DNA of 48,321 bases from positions 1-48,321 of the forward strand of contig NZ_JOFS01000049.1 of NCBI RefSeq assembly GCF_000719285.1, given 5' to 3'. The translations under genes and the position numbers were made by a program. This DNA is from Streptomyces bicolor (GTDB taxonomy: Bacteria; Actinomycetota; Actinomycetes; Streptomycetales; Streptomycetaceae). This document shows, piece by piece, positions 1-8,917 of this stretch. The notes beneath the pieces were generated by a model. The model was not told the DNA's origin. It did no database searches and was given only the letters and a program-made list of their open reading frames with translations. Each line of letters starts with the position of its first letter. Position 1 is the stretch's first letter.

Positions 1-225
1 CCGAAGGTCGCCCTGTCGAAGCTGATCAATAGCCTCAAGGGCGTCAGCTCCCGGTACCTGCGGGCCGAGTACACCGGCCGCATCAACCGGATCGGGATGG
101 GCTCCGTCTTCTGGTCCCGCTCCTACTTCGCCGGCTCCTGTGGCGGCGCACCGCTCACCGTGATCCGTCAGTACATCGAGCAGCAAAAAACGTCCGCTGT
201 GACCTGCGCATCAGAGCAGTCCTGA
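1..225 (+). mobile_element. tnpA: IS200/IS605-family transposase TnpA, C-terminal part
   Basis: An open frame enters from the left edge and runs 74 codons to TGA. It matches the C-terminal half of the small Y1-type HUH transposases (TnpA, usually 130-150 residues). The run SLKGVSSRYLRAEY is the conserved helix region, and FWSRSYFAGSCGGAPLTV is followed by IRQYIEQQ, whose Tyr (residue 58 of the fragment) is the nucleophile that attacks the DNA strand. The HUH metal site lies outside the window. A perfect hairpin typical of the end of such elements follows 13 bases after the stop. Only the left edge truncates the gene as seen; it may be intact in the genome. Confidence 0.9.
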
Positions 226-230
226 GATGC

Positions 231-270
231 GTTTCCCTCCCCGGCTGAAGCCGGGGATACCCACGCAAGA
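231..270. repeat. IS200/IS605 end hairpin
   Basis: CCCCGGCT-GA-AGCCGGGG is a perfect 8-bp stem (239-246 and 249-256) with a two-base loop, just past the tnpA stop and followed by ATACCCACGCAAG. IS200/IS605 elements lack terminal inverted repeats and instead carry subterminal hairpins recognised by TnpA. The element boundary probably lies at about 260-275, because readable homology to the interrupted ABC transporter begins around 276. Confidence 0.75.
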
Positions 271-275
271 TCAGG

Positions 276-417
276 GATGGACGTGGTGATCAGCGGCAGC
301 AGCCAGACCGGGCTGTGCCTGACCGCGAAGACGCCGACCGCCGCGGCGAGGCGGTGGCGGTCGGCGCGGAAGAGATGGGCGAGGGTGCGTACGGGGTGTT
401 CGTCCCGGTAGCGGAGT
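276..417 (-). pseudogene. ABC transporter (ATPase/permease), N-terminal stub cut by the IS element
   Basis: Read on the minus strand, directly after the aldo/keto reductase stop, one frame gives LRYRDEHPVRTLAHLFRADR, then HSPVWLLPLITTSI, and then passes into the IS end and loses sense. This resembles the cytoplasmic start and first membrane helix of Streptomyces fused ABC exporters, which typically begin with such a 'RYRDEHP..TL..LFR' stretch. Only about 45 residues of an expected ~600 remain. No clear ATG/GTG with a ribosome site is visible, so the original start may lie inside the reductase gene and be translationally coupled. The family call rests on pattern memory of about 45 residues. 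Confidence 0.55.
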
Positions 418-418
418 T

Positions 419-1276
419 TCAGACCGCGTCCAACTCCGCGACGTCCTCGTCGGCGAGCACGAGGTCGGTCGCGGCGAGCGAGTCCAGGACGGTCTCCGGC
501 CGGCTGGATCCCGGAATAGGCACGACGACCGGCGACTTGGCGAGCATCCACGCCAGGCACACCCGCTGCGGGCTCACCCCGTGCGCCTCGGCGACCCGGG
601 CGAACGGGGCGTAGGCGGAGCCCAGTTCACGGGCCCGCGAGATTCCGCCCAGCGGGCTCCAGGGCAGGAACGCGATGCCGAGCTCGTCGCACAGGCGCAG
701 CTCCGGCTCGCTGGAGCGGAAAGCCGGGGAGAACTGGTTCTGCACGGACACCAGGCGGCCGCCGAGGATGTCGTTCGCCTGCCTGATCTGGTCGGGGTTC
801 GCGTTGGAGATCCCGGCCATGAGGATCTTTCCCTCGTCGAGCAGGTCGCGTACGGCGCCGACGGACTCGGCGTACGGCACCCTCGGGTCGGGCCGGTGGA
901 ACTGGTAGAGCCCGATGGCCTCCACGCCGAGCCGGCGCAGCGACGCCTCGCAGGCCTCCTTGAGGTGCCGGGGGCTGCCGTCCAGCGTCCAGCTGCCGTC
1001 GCCGGGGCGCAGATGGCCGCCCTTGGTGGCGACCAGGACGTCCTTGCCGAGGTCGTGCGAGGCGAGGGCCTTGGCGATCAGGGTCTCGTTGTGACCGATC
1101 TCGTCCGCGTCCCGGTGGTAGGCGTCGGCGGTGTCGATCAGGGTCACGCCGGCGTCGAGCGCGGCGTGGATCGTGGCGAGGGAACGCGCCTCGTCCGGGC
1201 GCCCCTCGATCGACATGGGCATCGCGCCCAGACCGATAGCGCTTACCTCGACGTCACCGATGCGGCGGGTGTGCAT
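419..1276 (-). CDS. Aldo/keto reductase
   Basis: A 285-residue NADPH-dependent oxidoreductase with the AKR (beta/alpha)8 barrel. The catalytic tetrad is visible: Asp48 and Tyr53 in DTADAYHRD, Lys85 in VATKGG and His127 in LYQFHRPDP. The C-terminal PIPGSSRPE motif is the usual cofactor-binding segment. I place the start at the ATG beginning MHTRRIGDVE, where the barrel begins. The open frame continues far upstream, but that part is low-complexity shadow. The gene points towards the ABC-transporter stub, which begins right at its stop codon, so the two probably formed an operon before the IS insertion. The substrate cannot be told from sequence. Confidence 0.93.
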   Translation of the reverse strand: MHTRRIGDVEVSAIGLGAMPMSIEGRPDEARSLATIHAALDAGVTLIDTADAYHRDADEIGHNETLIAKALASHDLGKDVLVATKGGHLRPGDGSWTLDGSPRHLKEACEASLRRLGVEAIGLYQFHRPDPRVPYAESVGAVRDLLDEGKILMAGISNANPDQIRQANDILGGRLVSVQNQFSPAFRSSEPELRLCDELGIAFLPWSPLGGISRARELGSAYAPFARVAEAHGVSPQRVCLAWMLAKSPVVVPIPGSSRPETVLDSLAATDLVLADEDVAELDAV

Positions 1277-1600
1277 GGGCTCGTGACCTCTTTCGCCTGT
1301 CGCGCAAGGAACGTTGACGGCCGGCGGCGCACGGGGGATCACAGCCGCCGGACTCCGACAAGCCTGGCCGTCCCTCAGCGACAGGTCCAATAGAAGATAG
1401 AGAACGCATTCAGCGATGGCGCCGCTGAATCTCCGGGTACTGAGATCGACCGCCCATCGCCTTGCGCCGCCTCCCGGGAGGTGTGACACCCTCACCCTCG
1501 ACCGACCCCGACCGACCCCGATCGACCCGGCCGACGGCGCATCGGCCGCGACATTGCGGGGGTCGGATGCGGACATTTCGGCACAGCGGGAGGCTTCGGC
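1277..1600. other. Divergent intergenic region
   Basis: About 320 bases separate the leftward reductase from the rightward Gfo/Idh gene and should hold both promoters. Near 1501-1530 there is a short run of repeated CCGACC/CCGATC units. I see no clear -35/-10 pair, operator palindrome or small gene. Confidence 0.5.
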
Positions 1601-2488
1601 ATGCGCATAGGACTGCTCGGCACCGGGCCATGGGCCCAGATGGCCTACGCTCCCGCCCTGAGCCGGCACCGCGAACTCGAATTCGCGGGTGTGTGGGGCC
1701 GGCGTACGGCCGCCGCCAAGGAGCTGGCCGACAGCTACGGCGTGCCTGTCTACGACGATGTCGATGCGCTGCTCGCCGACGTGGACGCCGTCGCCGTGGC
1801 CCTGCCGCCGTCCGTCCAGGTCGAGTTGGCGGTGCGGGCTGCTCGGGCGGGCCGGCATCTGCTGCTCGACAAGCCGCTCGCGCTGACGGTGGAGGAGGGA
1901 CGGGCGGTCGTCGAGGCCGTCGAGGAGGCCGGTGTGGCCTCGGTCGTCTTCTTCACCACCCGGTTCCAGCCGGAGACCGGGGCGTGGATCACCGAACAGG
2001 CGGCCGTGGAGGGCTGGTTCACGGGACGGGCGCAGTGGCTCGGCGCCGTGTTCAGCGGTGACGACAGCCCGTTCGCGGCCTCGCCGTGGCGGCGGGAGAA
2101 GGGCGCGCTGTGGGACGTGGGCCCGCACGCGCTGTCCGTGCTGCTGCCGGCCCTGGGTGACGCACGGCGTGTGGCGGCCGCCGCGCACGGCCCCGGCGAC
2201 ACCGTCCATCTGGTCGTCGAGCACGTCGGCGGCGCGTCGAGCACCCTGGCCCTGAGCCTCACGGCGCCGCCCGCGGCGGCGGGAGCCGCGGTGGAGCTAC
2301 GGGGCGCGGCCGGGGTGACACTCCTCCCGGAGAGTTCCGAGAGCGCGGTGTCCGCCCTGATCCGCGCCGGGGACGCCCTGCTGGCCGCCTCCCGCACCGG
2401 GCGGGCGCACGCATGCGACGCGGCCTTCGGGCTGCGGGTCACCGAGATTCTGGCCGAGGCCGAAGGGCTGCTGGACGGTGGAGTCTGA
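1601..2488 (+). CDS. Gfo/Idh/MocA-family oxidoreductase
   Basis: A 295-residue protein with an N-terminal Rossmann fold (MRIGLLGTGPWAQ, a G-x-G-x-x-A dinucleotide loop) and the family hallmark LLDKPLAL, in which Lys91-Pro92 contact cofactor and substrate. The C-terminal half is the usual substrate/dimer domain. Family members are NAD(P)-dependent dehydrogenases acting mainly on sugars, inositols and their acids. The ATG is preceded by GGGAGG at good spacing. Transcription probably ends at a 14-bp hairpin that starts before the stop codon. Substrate unknown. Confidence 0.92.
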   Translation: MRIGLLGTGPWAQMAYAPALSRHRELEFAGVWGRRTAAAKELADSYGVPVYDDVDALLADVDAVAVALPPSVQVELAVRAARAGRHLLLDKPLALTVEEGRAVVEAVEEAGVASVVFFTTRFQPETGAWITEQAAVEGWFTGRAQWLGAVFSGDDSPFAASPWRREKGALWDVGPHALSVLLPALGDARRVAAAAHGPGDTVHLVVEHVGGASSTLALSLTAPPAAAGAAVELRGAAGVTLLPESSESAVSALIRAGDALLAASRTGRAHACDAAFGLRVTEILAEAEGLLDGGV

Positions 2489-2511
2489 CGGCGGATTCGC
2501 CGTCAGACTCC
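2480..2511 (+). terminator. Strong hairpin terminator
   Basis: GGAGTCTGACGGCG (2480-2493) and CGCCGTCAGACTCC (2498-2511) form a perfect 14-bp stem with a GATT loop. The stop codon of the oxidoreductase (2486-2488) is inside the left arm. There is no long T tract, as is usual in Streptomyces. It can serve both convergent genes. Confidence 0.8.
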
Positions 2512-2561
2512 TTGCGAGGGCTGTGTGGCGTGGCTCCTTGTACAACAGGCCGGACGCTCGA

Positions 2562-2888
2562 TCAGTCCTCGAACGGCTCCTTGCTCCACCGGAACCACGC
2601 CCGGTCGCCGTCGATGTGCAGCAGGAACTCGGCGACCGGGCCGTCCGGTGAGGACAGTGAGACGCGTCTTCGGATCTCGTCGTAGGCCGCCTCCCACTCC
2701 TCCCGGCTCTCCTCGAGGTCCCGGTCCAGCAGGGCGAGTTCACGGGCGAACAGGTCGCGGACCGCGCCGTACCCCGGGCCGGGTGTGAAACGGCCCGACA
2801 GCCAGGGGAAGTCGGCCTCGTCGATGAGGATCTCCCCGACCGGCTCGGCGCCGCCGCGCACCTGCCAGACCTCGCCGTCGAACCCCAT
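2562..2888 (-). CDS. Conserved hypothetical protein, 108 aa
   Basis: A small soluble acidic protein. It starts MGFDGEVWQV at an ATG with GGGAGG upstream and ends in WFRWSKEPFED. The middle (residues 40-70) is strongly charged and predicted helical (LFARELALLDRDLEESREEW). There is no signal peptide, membrane helix or catalytic motif I recognise. It is transcribed leftwards, as is the downstream-lying GNAT gene, with about 150 bases between them. Function unknown. Confidence 0.8.
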   Translation of the reverse strand: MGFDGEVWQVRGGAEPVGEILIDEADFPWLSGRFTPGPGYGAVRDLFARELALLDRDLEESREEWEAAYDEIRRRVSLSSPDGPVAEFLLHIDGDRAWFRWSKEPFED

Positions 2889-2950
2889 GCCCGCCTCCCG
2901 TGCCCGCTGTCGATCACACCGTCCGGCCAGCATGCCACCTGGCACTGACA

Positions 2951-3000
2951 GTCGGCCCGGACCTGCCGTCGGCCCGGACCTGCCGTCGGACCGGACCGCC
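2951..3000. repeat. Short tandem direct repeat
   Basis: GTCGGCCCGGACCTGCC occurs twice head-to-tail (2951-2967, 2968-2984) and is followed by a degenerate third copy (2985-3000). It lies in the gap between the 108-aa protein and the GNAT gene, upstream of the former. It probably arose by slippage, and no function is evident. Confidence 0.7.
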
Positions 3001-3037
3001 TGTCGGCTACGGCCGGTCGCCAACCGGCCCCTCGGCG

Positions 3038-3943
3038 CTACGCCTCGCCGGCCTGGCCCGTCGCATGGAAGTTGATGCGCTCCTTGACGACGGGGAACCC
3101 CGCTCTGGCGAAGTTCGCGGCCATCGGGAAGTTGCCCTGGTCCGTGGCTCCGGTGACGAACTCCGCCCCCTGACTGACGAGATGGTGGGTGCACTCGGCG
3201 AGGAGGTCGTAGGCGTAGCCGTGGCCGCGCTGTTCCGGGACGACGCCGATGAAGCCGATGGTCGGGCCGGAGGGGTTGTGTGCCGGGATGTGGATGCCGA
3301 CGAGGTCGCCGTCCGGGGTGTGCGCGAGCTGCCACCACTCCCGTGGGGACGGGCACCAGTGGAAGAAGTCCAGCTCCTCCTGGGCGGCTTGGTCCAGGCC
3401 CCCCTCCTCGATGGCCCGCAGGGAGTGCGCGTCGAGGGTTGCGGAGTGGATGCGGCGCAGCGCGTCGAGGAAGACCGCGTCGTCCGGCTCGGCACGGAAG
3501 CGCAGGCGTCCGGGGCGCTCGGGCAGGCCGAGCTCCGGCGTCCAGCGGTACAGGAAGCGTTCCACGAGGAGTTCGTAGCCCGCCGACCTGGCGGCGCCGA
3601 AGCGGGCCTCGGCGGCGGCCTTCAGGTCGGGATCGTCCCGCCAGCCGCCGGGCAGGTTGATCTCGAGTTCGACCTGCCAGGGGGCGGAGCGCAGGAGTTC
3701 GGCGCCGGCCGCCTCCTCGCCCTCGGCCACGTCGAACCAGTTGATGTTGATGGGCTCCGAGTCGTCGGGGCCGCCCCACCAGGCGCCGCGCGCGACGACC
3801 GCGCCGTCGCGCAGGGCCACCCGCTTCCACTCGGGGCGGAACTGGGTCCGCCGGTGCCCCTCACGGGCGCCGAGCGGGTCGGGGTGTGCGTCGAAGAGAT
3901 GGGCGTCGCTCGCAGAGAGCGCACGAATGACCAGGTCGGTCAC
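3038..3943 (-). CDS. GNAT-family N-acetyltransferase
   Basis: A 301-residue protein. The acetyl-CoA-binding motif A is near the C-terminus: IGFIGVVPEQRGHGYAYDLL, with the R/Q-x-x-G-x-G/A core. It is followed by TDQGNFPMAANFARAGF, the usual motif B 'N.......GF'. The first ~170 residues form a separate N-terminal region, possibly a degenerate second GNAT fold as in tandem GNATs. The GTG start at 3941-3943 is supported by GGAGGA six bases upstream. The acceptor (small amine or protein) is unknown. Confidence 0.85.
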   Translation of the reverse strand: MTDLVIRALSASDAHLFDAHPDPLGAREGHRRTQFRPEWKRVALRDGAVVARGAWWGGPDDSEPININWFDVAEGEEAAGAELLRSAPWQVELEINLPGGWRDDPDLKAAAEARFGAARSAGYELLVERFLYRWTPELGLPERPGRLRFRAEPDDAVFLDALRRIHSATLDAHSLRAIEEGGLDQAAQEELDFFHWCPSPREWWQLAHTPDGDLVGIHIPAHNPSGPTIGFIGVVPEQRGHGYAYDLLAECTHHLVSQGAEFVTGATDQGNFPMAANFARAGFPVVKERINFHATGQAGEA

Positions 3944-4443
3944 GGATTCCTCCGGGATACGGGCTGCTTGGAGCGCTCCCGGTCAGATCTCACGCATCAC
4001 GCCGGGGCAACGGGAGAGGGAGCGCTGGAAAGGTGTGAACTGCACGGCACTCGCCTCCTTCCGTCCGTCTCAGGGCGTGGAACCACACCGTACGTGATCT
4101 TTCGGGGAGCCGTCCACGGAATTTCTCGGCACCTGCGGGAGGGCTCGCCCTGCCGACGGCCGGCCGCTCCGGGAGCGCTCTCAGAGGCCTGACAGGCTTA
4201 AGTAGGCCTTAGGTCAGGGTTAAGCGCTCGTGCTCATTCTGTGGCTTTTCAAGTTCCCGCAGTTCAGCGGGACTTGGGAAGCGGGCAGAACCGTTGGCTC
4301 ACGCAGGGACCGTGCGTAGCATCGGGGCCCATCGGTAGGGGCGACCGCAGCTCTGAGAGCGCTCTCACGATGAGCTGCTCCCCACCTTCGGTCTCCCCAC
4401 CGAAGCCCAGGTATCCGCACAAGTACCCAGGGAGTCCCCCCAC
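3944..4443. promoter_or_regulatory. Regulatory region upstream of the glucanase with GAGCGCTC palindromes
   Basis: This 500-base gap has no gene but several LacI-type operator-like palindromes: TGAGAGCGCTCTCA (4354-4367, perfect), CGGGAGCGCTCTCA (4170-4183), TTGGAGCGCTCCCG (3968-3981) and a weaker AGGGAGCGCTGGAA (4017-4030). They resemble the CebR operator TGGGAGCGCTCCCA of Streptomyces. The perfect one sits about 75 bases before the glucanase ATG, a position suited to repression. Which regulator binds is inference; no lacI-family gene is in the window. Confidence 0.6.
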
Positions 4444-5652
4444 ATGACATCCCGTCACCAGCGCCCTCTCGGTCGACGCAGGCTTCTCCTCGCCCTCGGC
4501 GGCACGGCCGTGGCCGTCCCCACCGCCGCCACCCTCGCCCCCTACGCCCTCGCGGGCACGCCCACGGACAGGCGCACACGCGCCGCGGCGGCCACTCTGC
4601 CGCTGACGATCGTCAACAACAGCGGCTCCTTCGGCAACGCGAACGTCCACGTCTACATCGTCGGCAACCAGGACGGCAGGCAGGTACGCGTCACGCCCGA
4701 CGGCACCCTCGCGCCGATCGCCCTGTCGGACAACGGCCCCGACGGTTTCACCGACTACGCCATCAGTCTGGCCGGCAGCGGCGAGACCCGGCTGTCGCTC
4801 CCCCAGATGTCCGGCCGGATCTATGTGGCCCTCGGCCAGAAGCTCAGGTTCAAGGCCGTCACGGACGGCAACGGCAACGCGGCGCTGCAGTACCCGGCGG
4901 GCTGGGTCACGTCCGACCCCAACTACCCGGTGCTGCACGATTGCGCGGAGTTCACCTTCAACGCCGCCGGCATGTTCTGCAACACCACCATGGTCGACAT
5001 GTTCAGCGTGCCGCTGAGCATCCGGCTGACCGGCGCCAAGGACCAGACGACGGGCACGCTGCGGTCCGGCGGGCGCGCGGCCGCGTTCGCCGCGGTCCGC
5101 CAGGTCCCGGAGTTCGCGCGGCTCGTGGTGGACGACACCCGCGTCATCGCCCCCGGGCACGGCCTGGACGCCGGTCTGTTCGCCAAGGACTACTTCGCGC
5201 CGTACATCGACGAGGTGTGGAGCACGTACACCGGGCGGGACCTCACCGTCACCACCAACGCAGGGACGTTCACCGGGCGGGTGCGCGGCGATCGGTTCAC
5301 CTTCGACGGGCCCGCCCAGGTGTCCTTCGCCAAGCCGTCGACGCGGGACGTGCTGTTCTGCGACGGCAACCTCGCCGCCCCCAACGACGGCACGACCGGC
5401 CCCGTCGCCGCCGTCCTGGGCGCGGGATTCAACCGCTCGACGCTGCTCAGCCATCCCGCCCAGCCGACGACCGACGCCGCCACCTTCTACCGCACCGGCC
5501 TGACCAACCACTACGCCAAGGCAATGCACACGGCCACCGAGGACGGCAAGGCGTACGGCTTCGCCTTCGACGACGTCGCCGACTTCGCGTCGTACATCCA
5601 GGACACGGCGCCGACGGGGATCCGGCTGACACTGACGCCCTTCGAGAGCTGA
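4444..5652 (+). CDS. Secreted GH64 beta-1,3-glucanase (laminaripentaose-producing type)
   Basis: A 402-residue exported enzyme predicted to hydrolyse beta-1,3-glucan (laminarin, fungal wall glucan). The N-terminus is a Tat-type signal with RRRLLLALGG at residues 11-20 and likely cleavage after the Ala-rich region near 50. The mature part begins with the thaumatin-like beta-sandwich (LPLTIVNNSG). Glu169 in HDCAEFTFN and Asp185 in MVDMFSVP lie 16 residues apart, as do the catalytic Glu154 and Asp170 of the Streptomyces matensis enzyme. Length fits a catalytic domain without a binding module. GAGCGCTC palindromes upstream suggest repression by a LacI-family sugar regulator. Confidence 0.9.
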   Translation: MTSRHQRPLGRRRLLLALGGTAVAVPTAATLAPYALAGTPTDRRTRAAAATLPLTIVNNSGSFGNANVHVYIVGNQDGRQVRVTPDGTLAPIALSDNGPDGFTDYAISLAGSGETRLSLPQMSGRIYVALGQKLRFKAVTDGNGNAALQYPAGWVTSDPNYPVLHDCAEFTFNAAGMFCNTTMVDMFSVPLSIRLTGAKDQTTGTLRSGGRAAAFAAVRQVPEFARLVVDDTRVIAPGHGLDAGLFAKDYFAPYIDEVWSTYTGRDLTVTTNAGTFTGRVRGDRFTFDGPAQVSFAKPSTRDVLFCDGNLAAPNDGTTGPVAAVLGAGFNRSTLLSHPAQPTTDAATFYRTGLTNHYAKAMHTATEDGKAYGFAFDDVADFASYIQDTAPTGIRLTLTPFES

Positions 5653-5659
5653 CGCGAGG

Positions 5660-5678
5660 GCCCGGGTGCGGCCCGGGC
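5660..5678 (+). terminator. Hairpin after the glucanase gene
   Basis: GCCCGGG and CCCGGGC form a 7-bp GC stem with a 5-base loop, starting eight bases after the glucanase stop. There is no T tract. Confidence 0.5.
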
Positions 5679-5861
5679 GGGTGCCGGGCCGGGCTGCGGG
5701 GTTTCCCTCTGGTACGAAGAGGTACCCCTGGTGACCAGGAGGCCACGGTGCACAGCGGGTCCGGCGCTCCGGATGCAGGGTCGGCTCCGGCGTTGAATGG
5801 TGTTAACAGACCCGATGACCGCACCGGGCCCGAAGAAGTCATCCGGATCCGAGGAGCAGAG

Positions 5862-6071
5862 ATGATGCCGACGTCCCAGCCCGAAGCGTCCGGGCCGTCC
5901 GAGGAGCGCGCCACCCCGGACGACCTGCTCCACGCCCGCACCGGCACCGAAGTGTCACCCGAGGACATCGTGCTTGCCTCAGGCAAGGACATCACCCCGC
6001 GCAACCTGGAATGGGCCAAGCGCAAGCTGGAGGCAGAGGGACCGTCCGCCCTCGACAAGCTGCTGCCCTAG
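5862..6071 (+). CDS. Small conserved hypothetical protein, 69 aa
   Basis: A short hydrophilic protein that starts at one of two consecutive ATGs (MMPTSQPEAS), with GAGGAG seven bases upstream. The C-terminal half (VLASGKDITPRNLEWAKRKL) is predicted helical and looks conserved in character, while the N-terminal 25 residues look disordered. There is no signal peptide or cysteine. It stands alone, between the glucanase and the convergent sulfite-oxidase-like gene, and ends just before a hairpin. Function unknown. Confidence 0.75.
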   Translation: MMPTSQPEASGPSEERATPDDLLHARTGTEVSPEDIVLASGKDITPRNLEWAKRKLEAEGPSALDKLLP

Positions 6072-6091
6072 GTCCTGTCCGCGCGCGTCGC

Positions 6092-6116
6092 CCTCGGGTG
6101 CGGCCGGCACCCGGGG
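6092..6116. terminator. Bidirectional hairpin between convergent genes
   Basis: CCTCGGGTGC (6092-6101) pairs with GCACCCGGGG (6107-6116), with one G-T wobble and a 5-base loop. It lies between the ends of the 69-aa gene and the leftward oxidase gene. Confidence 0.6.
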
Positions 6117-6162
6117 CGGCCGTGCGTGCCTGCCGTGCCGCGCCCGTCGTCGGCCTCGTCCC

Positions 6163-7302
6163 TCATCCGCGTCCCGCGGAGTCACCCTCGTCCGCACACA
6201 GCACCGGTACCCGCTGCACGACGTTGTTGGCGAAGCCACCGCGGTTCCAGAGCTGCTCCAGCGGCTGGCTGTGCCCCTCGGCGTCGGTGGCCCGTGCGCT
6301 CAGCACATGCTCACCCGGGATCGCCGTCCAATCGTGCCGCCAGCGGCGCCACGCCCACCGGTGACCGGCGTCCGGCTCCAGTTCGGCCTCCCGCCAGCTG
6401 TGCCCCGCGTCCGTGCTGACCTCGACCCGCGTCACCGGCGCCAGCCCGGACCAGGCACGCCCCTGAAGGGCCACCGGGCCGGGTCGGACCACCCGTGCCC
6501 GGGACATGAAGTCGGGGAAGCCCGGTGGGACGAGCAGGGCGCGAGGGGCGATGCGGGTGACCGGCACGCCCTCTTCCTCGTGGTGCTGCCGCAGCCGGTA
6601 GGCCACGGCCTGCTGGAATCCCGTGAACGGAACGTCGGTGACCGTGATCTCGCGCAGCCACTTCACGTGGGCCATGCCGTACCAGCCGGGCACGATCAGC
6701 CGTAGCGGACGGCCGTGCTGCGGGGGAAGCGGCTCGCCGTTCATCGCGTACGCCACCAGTACCTCGGGATCGCCGCCGGTCGCCACCTCCGAGGGGAGGG
6801 CGCGCCGGTAGTCCTGCTCGACACCGCGCTCAACCCCGTGGTCGGCCCCCGTGAAGACCACCTCGACGGCGTCGGGCTCGACTCCGGCCTCCGCCAGCAG
6901 CAGACGCAGCGGTACGCCCGTCCACTCGGCGGTGCCGACCGCCTCGACGAGCCAGGGCTGGCTCACCGGCCGGGGTGTCAGCAGGGCCCTGCCGTTGCCC
7001 GCGCACTCCACCGTGACCCGGACGGTGACCTGCGGGTACGTCCGCAGGTCGGCCATGGCGAGACGCAGCGGCCGGCGGACGCGGCCGTCGAGGGTCAGGC
7101 GCCAGGAGGTGTCGTCGGGGACGTACGGGATGTCGTAGTGGGTCAGGACGTAGTGCAGGCCCGGCGGGGTGAGGTCGTAGCGCAGGGCTTCGAGCGGCAG
7201 GCCGTGGTTGCGCGTTGCGAGCGCCAGCTCGTCCCGGCCGATGCCCTCCTCGGGGGCGGCCAGCCGGGCCGGTCCGCTCGCGTCGGCGAGTCGATGCCCC
7301 AT
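6163..7302 (-). CDS. Molybdopterin-dependent sulfite-oxidase-family protein, cytoplasmic
   Basis: A 379-residue enzyme of the sulfite oxidase/nitrate reductase molybdopterin fold. Seen in order are TRNHGLP near residue 30 (pterin contact), the molybdenum-ligating Cys100 in [26 protein letters not shown] in the central domain, and a C-terminal Ig-like dimerisation domain ([24 protein letters not shown]). There is no cytochrome b5 domain and no Tat signal, so it should act in the cytoplasm, unlike exported YedY. The start is the ATG giving [10 protein letters not shown]. It diverges from sthA. Sulfite is the likely but unproven substrate. Confidence 0.9.
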   Translation of the reverse strand: MGHRLADASGPARLAAPEEGIGRDELALATRNHGLPLEALRYDLTPPGLHYVLTHYDIPYVPDDTSWRLTLDGRVRRPLRLAMADLRTYPQVTVRVTVECAGNGRALLTPRPVSQPWLVEAVGTAEWTGVPLRLLLAEAGVEPDAVEVVFTGADHGVERGVEQDYRRALPSEVATGGDPEVLVAYAMNGEPLPPQHGRPLRLIVPGWYGMAHVKWLREITVTDVPFTGFQQAVAYRLRQHHEEEGVPVTRIAPRALLVPPGFPDFMSRARVVRPGPVALQGRAWSGLAPVTRVEVSTDAGHSWREAELEPDAGHRWAWRRWRHDWTAIPGEHVLSARATDAEGHSQPLEQLWNRGGFANNVVQRVPVLCADEGDSAGRG

Positions 7303-7489
7303 ACCTGCATTATCGACCCATACACCCCCAATCGCTCCGGTCCGCCGCAACCGCCCGGCCCCCGCCACGGCCACTCCCATATCGGCGGGGCGGTGGCACA
7401 ACCTCCGTTTCCCGCCCGGCACTTCACACCGGCGATGTTTTCGGGCTCACCCTTTCGTGAGGAGTCCTCCGGCTGTCAGACTCCTGAGG

Positions 7490-8893
7490 GTGCCCGACTT
7501 CGACATGCTCGTCATCGGATCCGGACCGGGCGGCCAGAAGGCCGCCATCGCCGCGGCCAAGCTGGGCCGCCGGGTCGCCGTCATCGACCGTCCCGACATG
7601 GTCGGCGGCGTCTCCATCCACACCGGGACCATCCCCTCCAAGACCCTGCGCGAGGCGGTGCTGTACCTGACCGGTCTCACCCAGCGCGATCTGTACGGGC
7701 AGAGCTACCGGCTCAAGGAGGACATCACCGTCGCCGACCTCACCGCCCGCACCCAGCACGTGGTCGGCCGTGAGGTGGACGTCATCCGCAGCCAGCTGTC
7801 CCGCAACCACGTCGCCCTGTACGCCGGGACCGGTCGCTTCGTCGACCCGCACACCGTCGCCCTGCGCAAGGTCACCGGCCACGAGCGGCTGCTGACCGCC
7901 GAGCACATCGTCATCGCCACCGGCACCCGGCCCGCGCGGCCCGCCAGCGTGGAGTTCGACGGGCGGACGATCATGGACTCGGACAACGTCCTGGCGCTGG
8001 AGCGGGTGCCGCGTTCCATGGTCATCGTGGGCGCCGGAGTGATCGGGATGGAGTACGCCAGCATGTTCGCCGCGCTCGGCAGCAAGATCACCGTGGTGGA
8101 GAAGCGCGCCGGGATGCTCGACATGTGCGACATCGAGGTGATCGAGTCGCTCAAGTACCACCTGCGCGATCTCGCCGTGACGTTCCGCTTCGGGGAGACC
8201 GTCGCCGCGGTCGAGCGGCATCCGCGCGGGACGCTGACCGTCCTGGAGAGCGGCAAGAAGATCCCCGCCGACGCGGTGATGTACTCGGCGGGCCGGCAGG
8301 GGCTCACCGACGAGCTGGAACTGGACAGGGCGGGGCTCACGGCGGACGCGCGTGGCCGGATCACGGTCGACGAGCACTACCGCACCGAGGTCCCGCACAT
8401 CTACGCCGTCGGCGACGTCATCGGCTTCCCGGCACTGGCCGCGACCTCGATGGAGCAGGGGCGGGCGGCGGCGTACCACGCCTGTGGGGAGCCCGTGGGC
8501 CGGATGCACAACCTCCAGCCGATCGGCATCTACACCATCCCGGAGATCAGCTTCGTCGGGCGGACCGAGGACCGGCTCACCGAGGACCGGGTGCCGTTCG
8601 AGGTGGGCATATCCCGCTACCGGGAACTGGCCCGGGGACAGATCATCGGCGACTCGCACGGCATGCTGAAGCTGCTGGTCTCCCCCGAGGACCGCACGCT
8701 GCTCGGGGTGCACTGCTTCGGTTCGGGGGCGACGGAGCTCATTCACATCGGGCAGTCGGTGATGGGGTGCGGCGGAACCGTCGACTATCTGGTCGACGCG
8801 GTGTTCAACTACCCGACACTCGCCGAGTCCTACAAGGTCGCCGCCCTGGATGCCACGAACCGGCTGCGGCAGATCGACCGGATCGGGGACTGA
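7490..8893 (+). CDS. sthA: Soluble pyridine nucleotide transhydrogenase (Si-specific)
   Basis: A 467-residue FAD flavoprotein that equilibrates NAD(H) and NADP(H). The N-terminal FAD motif is [29 protein letters not shown] occupies the position of the redox-active CxxxxC of lipoamide dehydrogenases but has no cysteine, the hallmark of SthA. The NAD-binding loop is [15 protein letters not shown], the second FAD motif is [11 protein letters not shown], and the C-terminal dimer domain carries [15 protein letters not shown]. Length matches E. coli SthA (466). I use the GTG at 7490 ([10 protein letters not shown]); the upstream frame is non-conserved. The next in-frame ATG would remove residues at the start of the first strand. 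Confidence 0.93.
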   Translation: MPDFDMLVIGSGPGGQKAAIAAAKLGRRVAVIDRPDMVGGVSIHTGTIPSKTLREAVLYLTGLTQRDLYGQSYRLKEDITVADLTARTQHVVGREVDVIRSQLSRNHVALYAGTGRFVDPHTVALRKVTGHERLLTAEHIVIATGTRPARPASVEFDGRTIMDSDNVLALERVPRSMVIVGAGVIGMEYASMFAALGSKITVVEKRAGMLDMCDIEVIESLKYHLRDLAVTFRFGETVAAVERHPRGTLTVLESGKKIPADAVMYSAGRQGLTDELELDRAGLTADARGRITVDEHYRTEVPHIYAVGDVIGFPALAATSMEQGRAAAYHACGEPVGRMHNLQPIGIYTIPEISFVGRTEDRLTEDRVPFEVGISRYRELARGQIIGDSHGMLKLLVSPEDRTLLGVHCFGSGATELIHIGQSVMGCGGTVDYLVDAVFNYPTLAESYKVAALDATNRLRQIDRIGD

Positions 8894-8917
8894 ACCCGGG
8901 ACAACAGGTCGCGCCTG

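Noticed and set aside
1277..2224. N-terminal extension of the aldo/keto reductase to 601 residues
   Set aside because: The extra 316 residues are low-complexity and antisense to the Gfo/Idh gene; the barrel begins at MHTRRIGDVE.
2951..3000. Possible CRISPR-like or operator array
   Set aside because: The repeats are contiguous with no spacers and only two exact copies are present.
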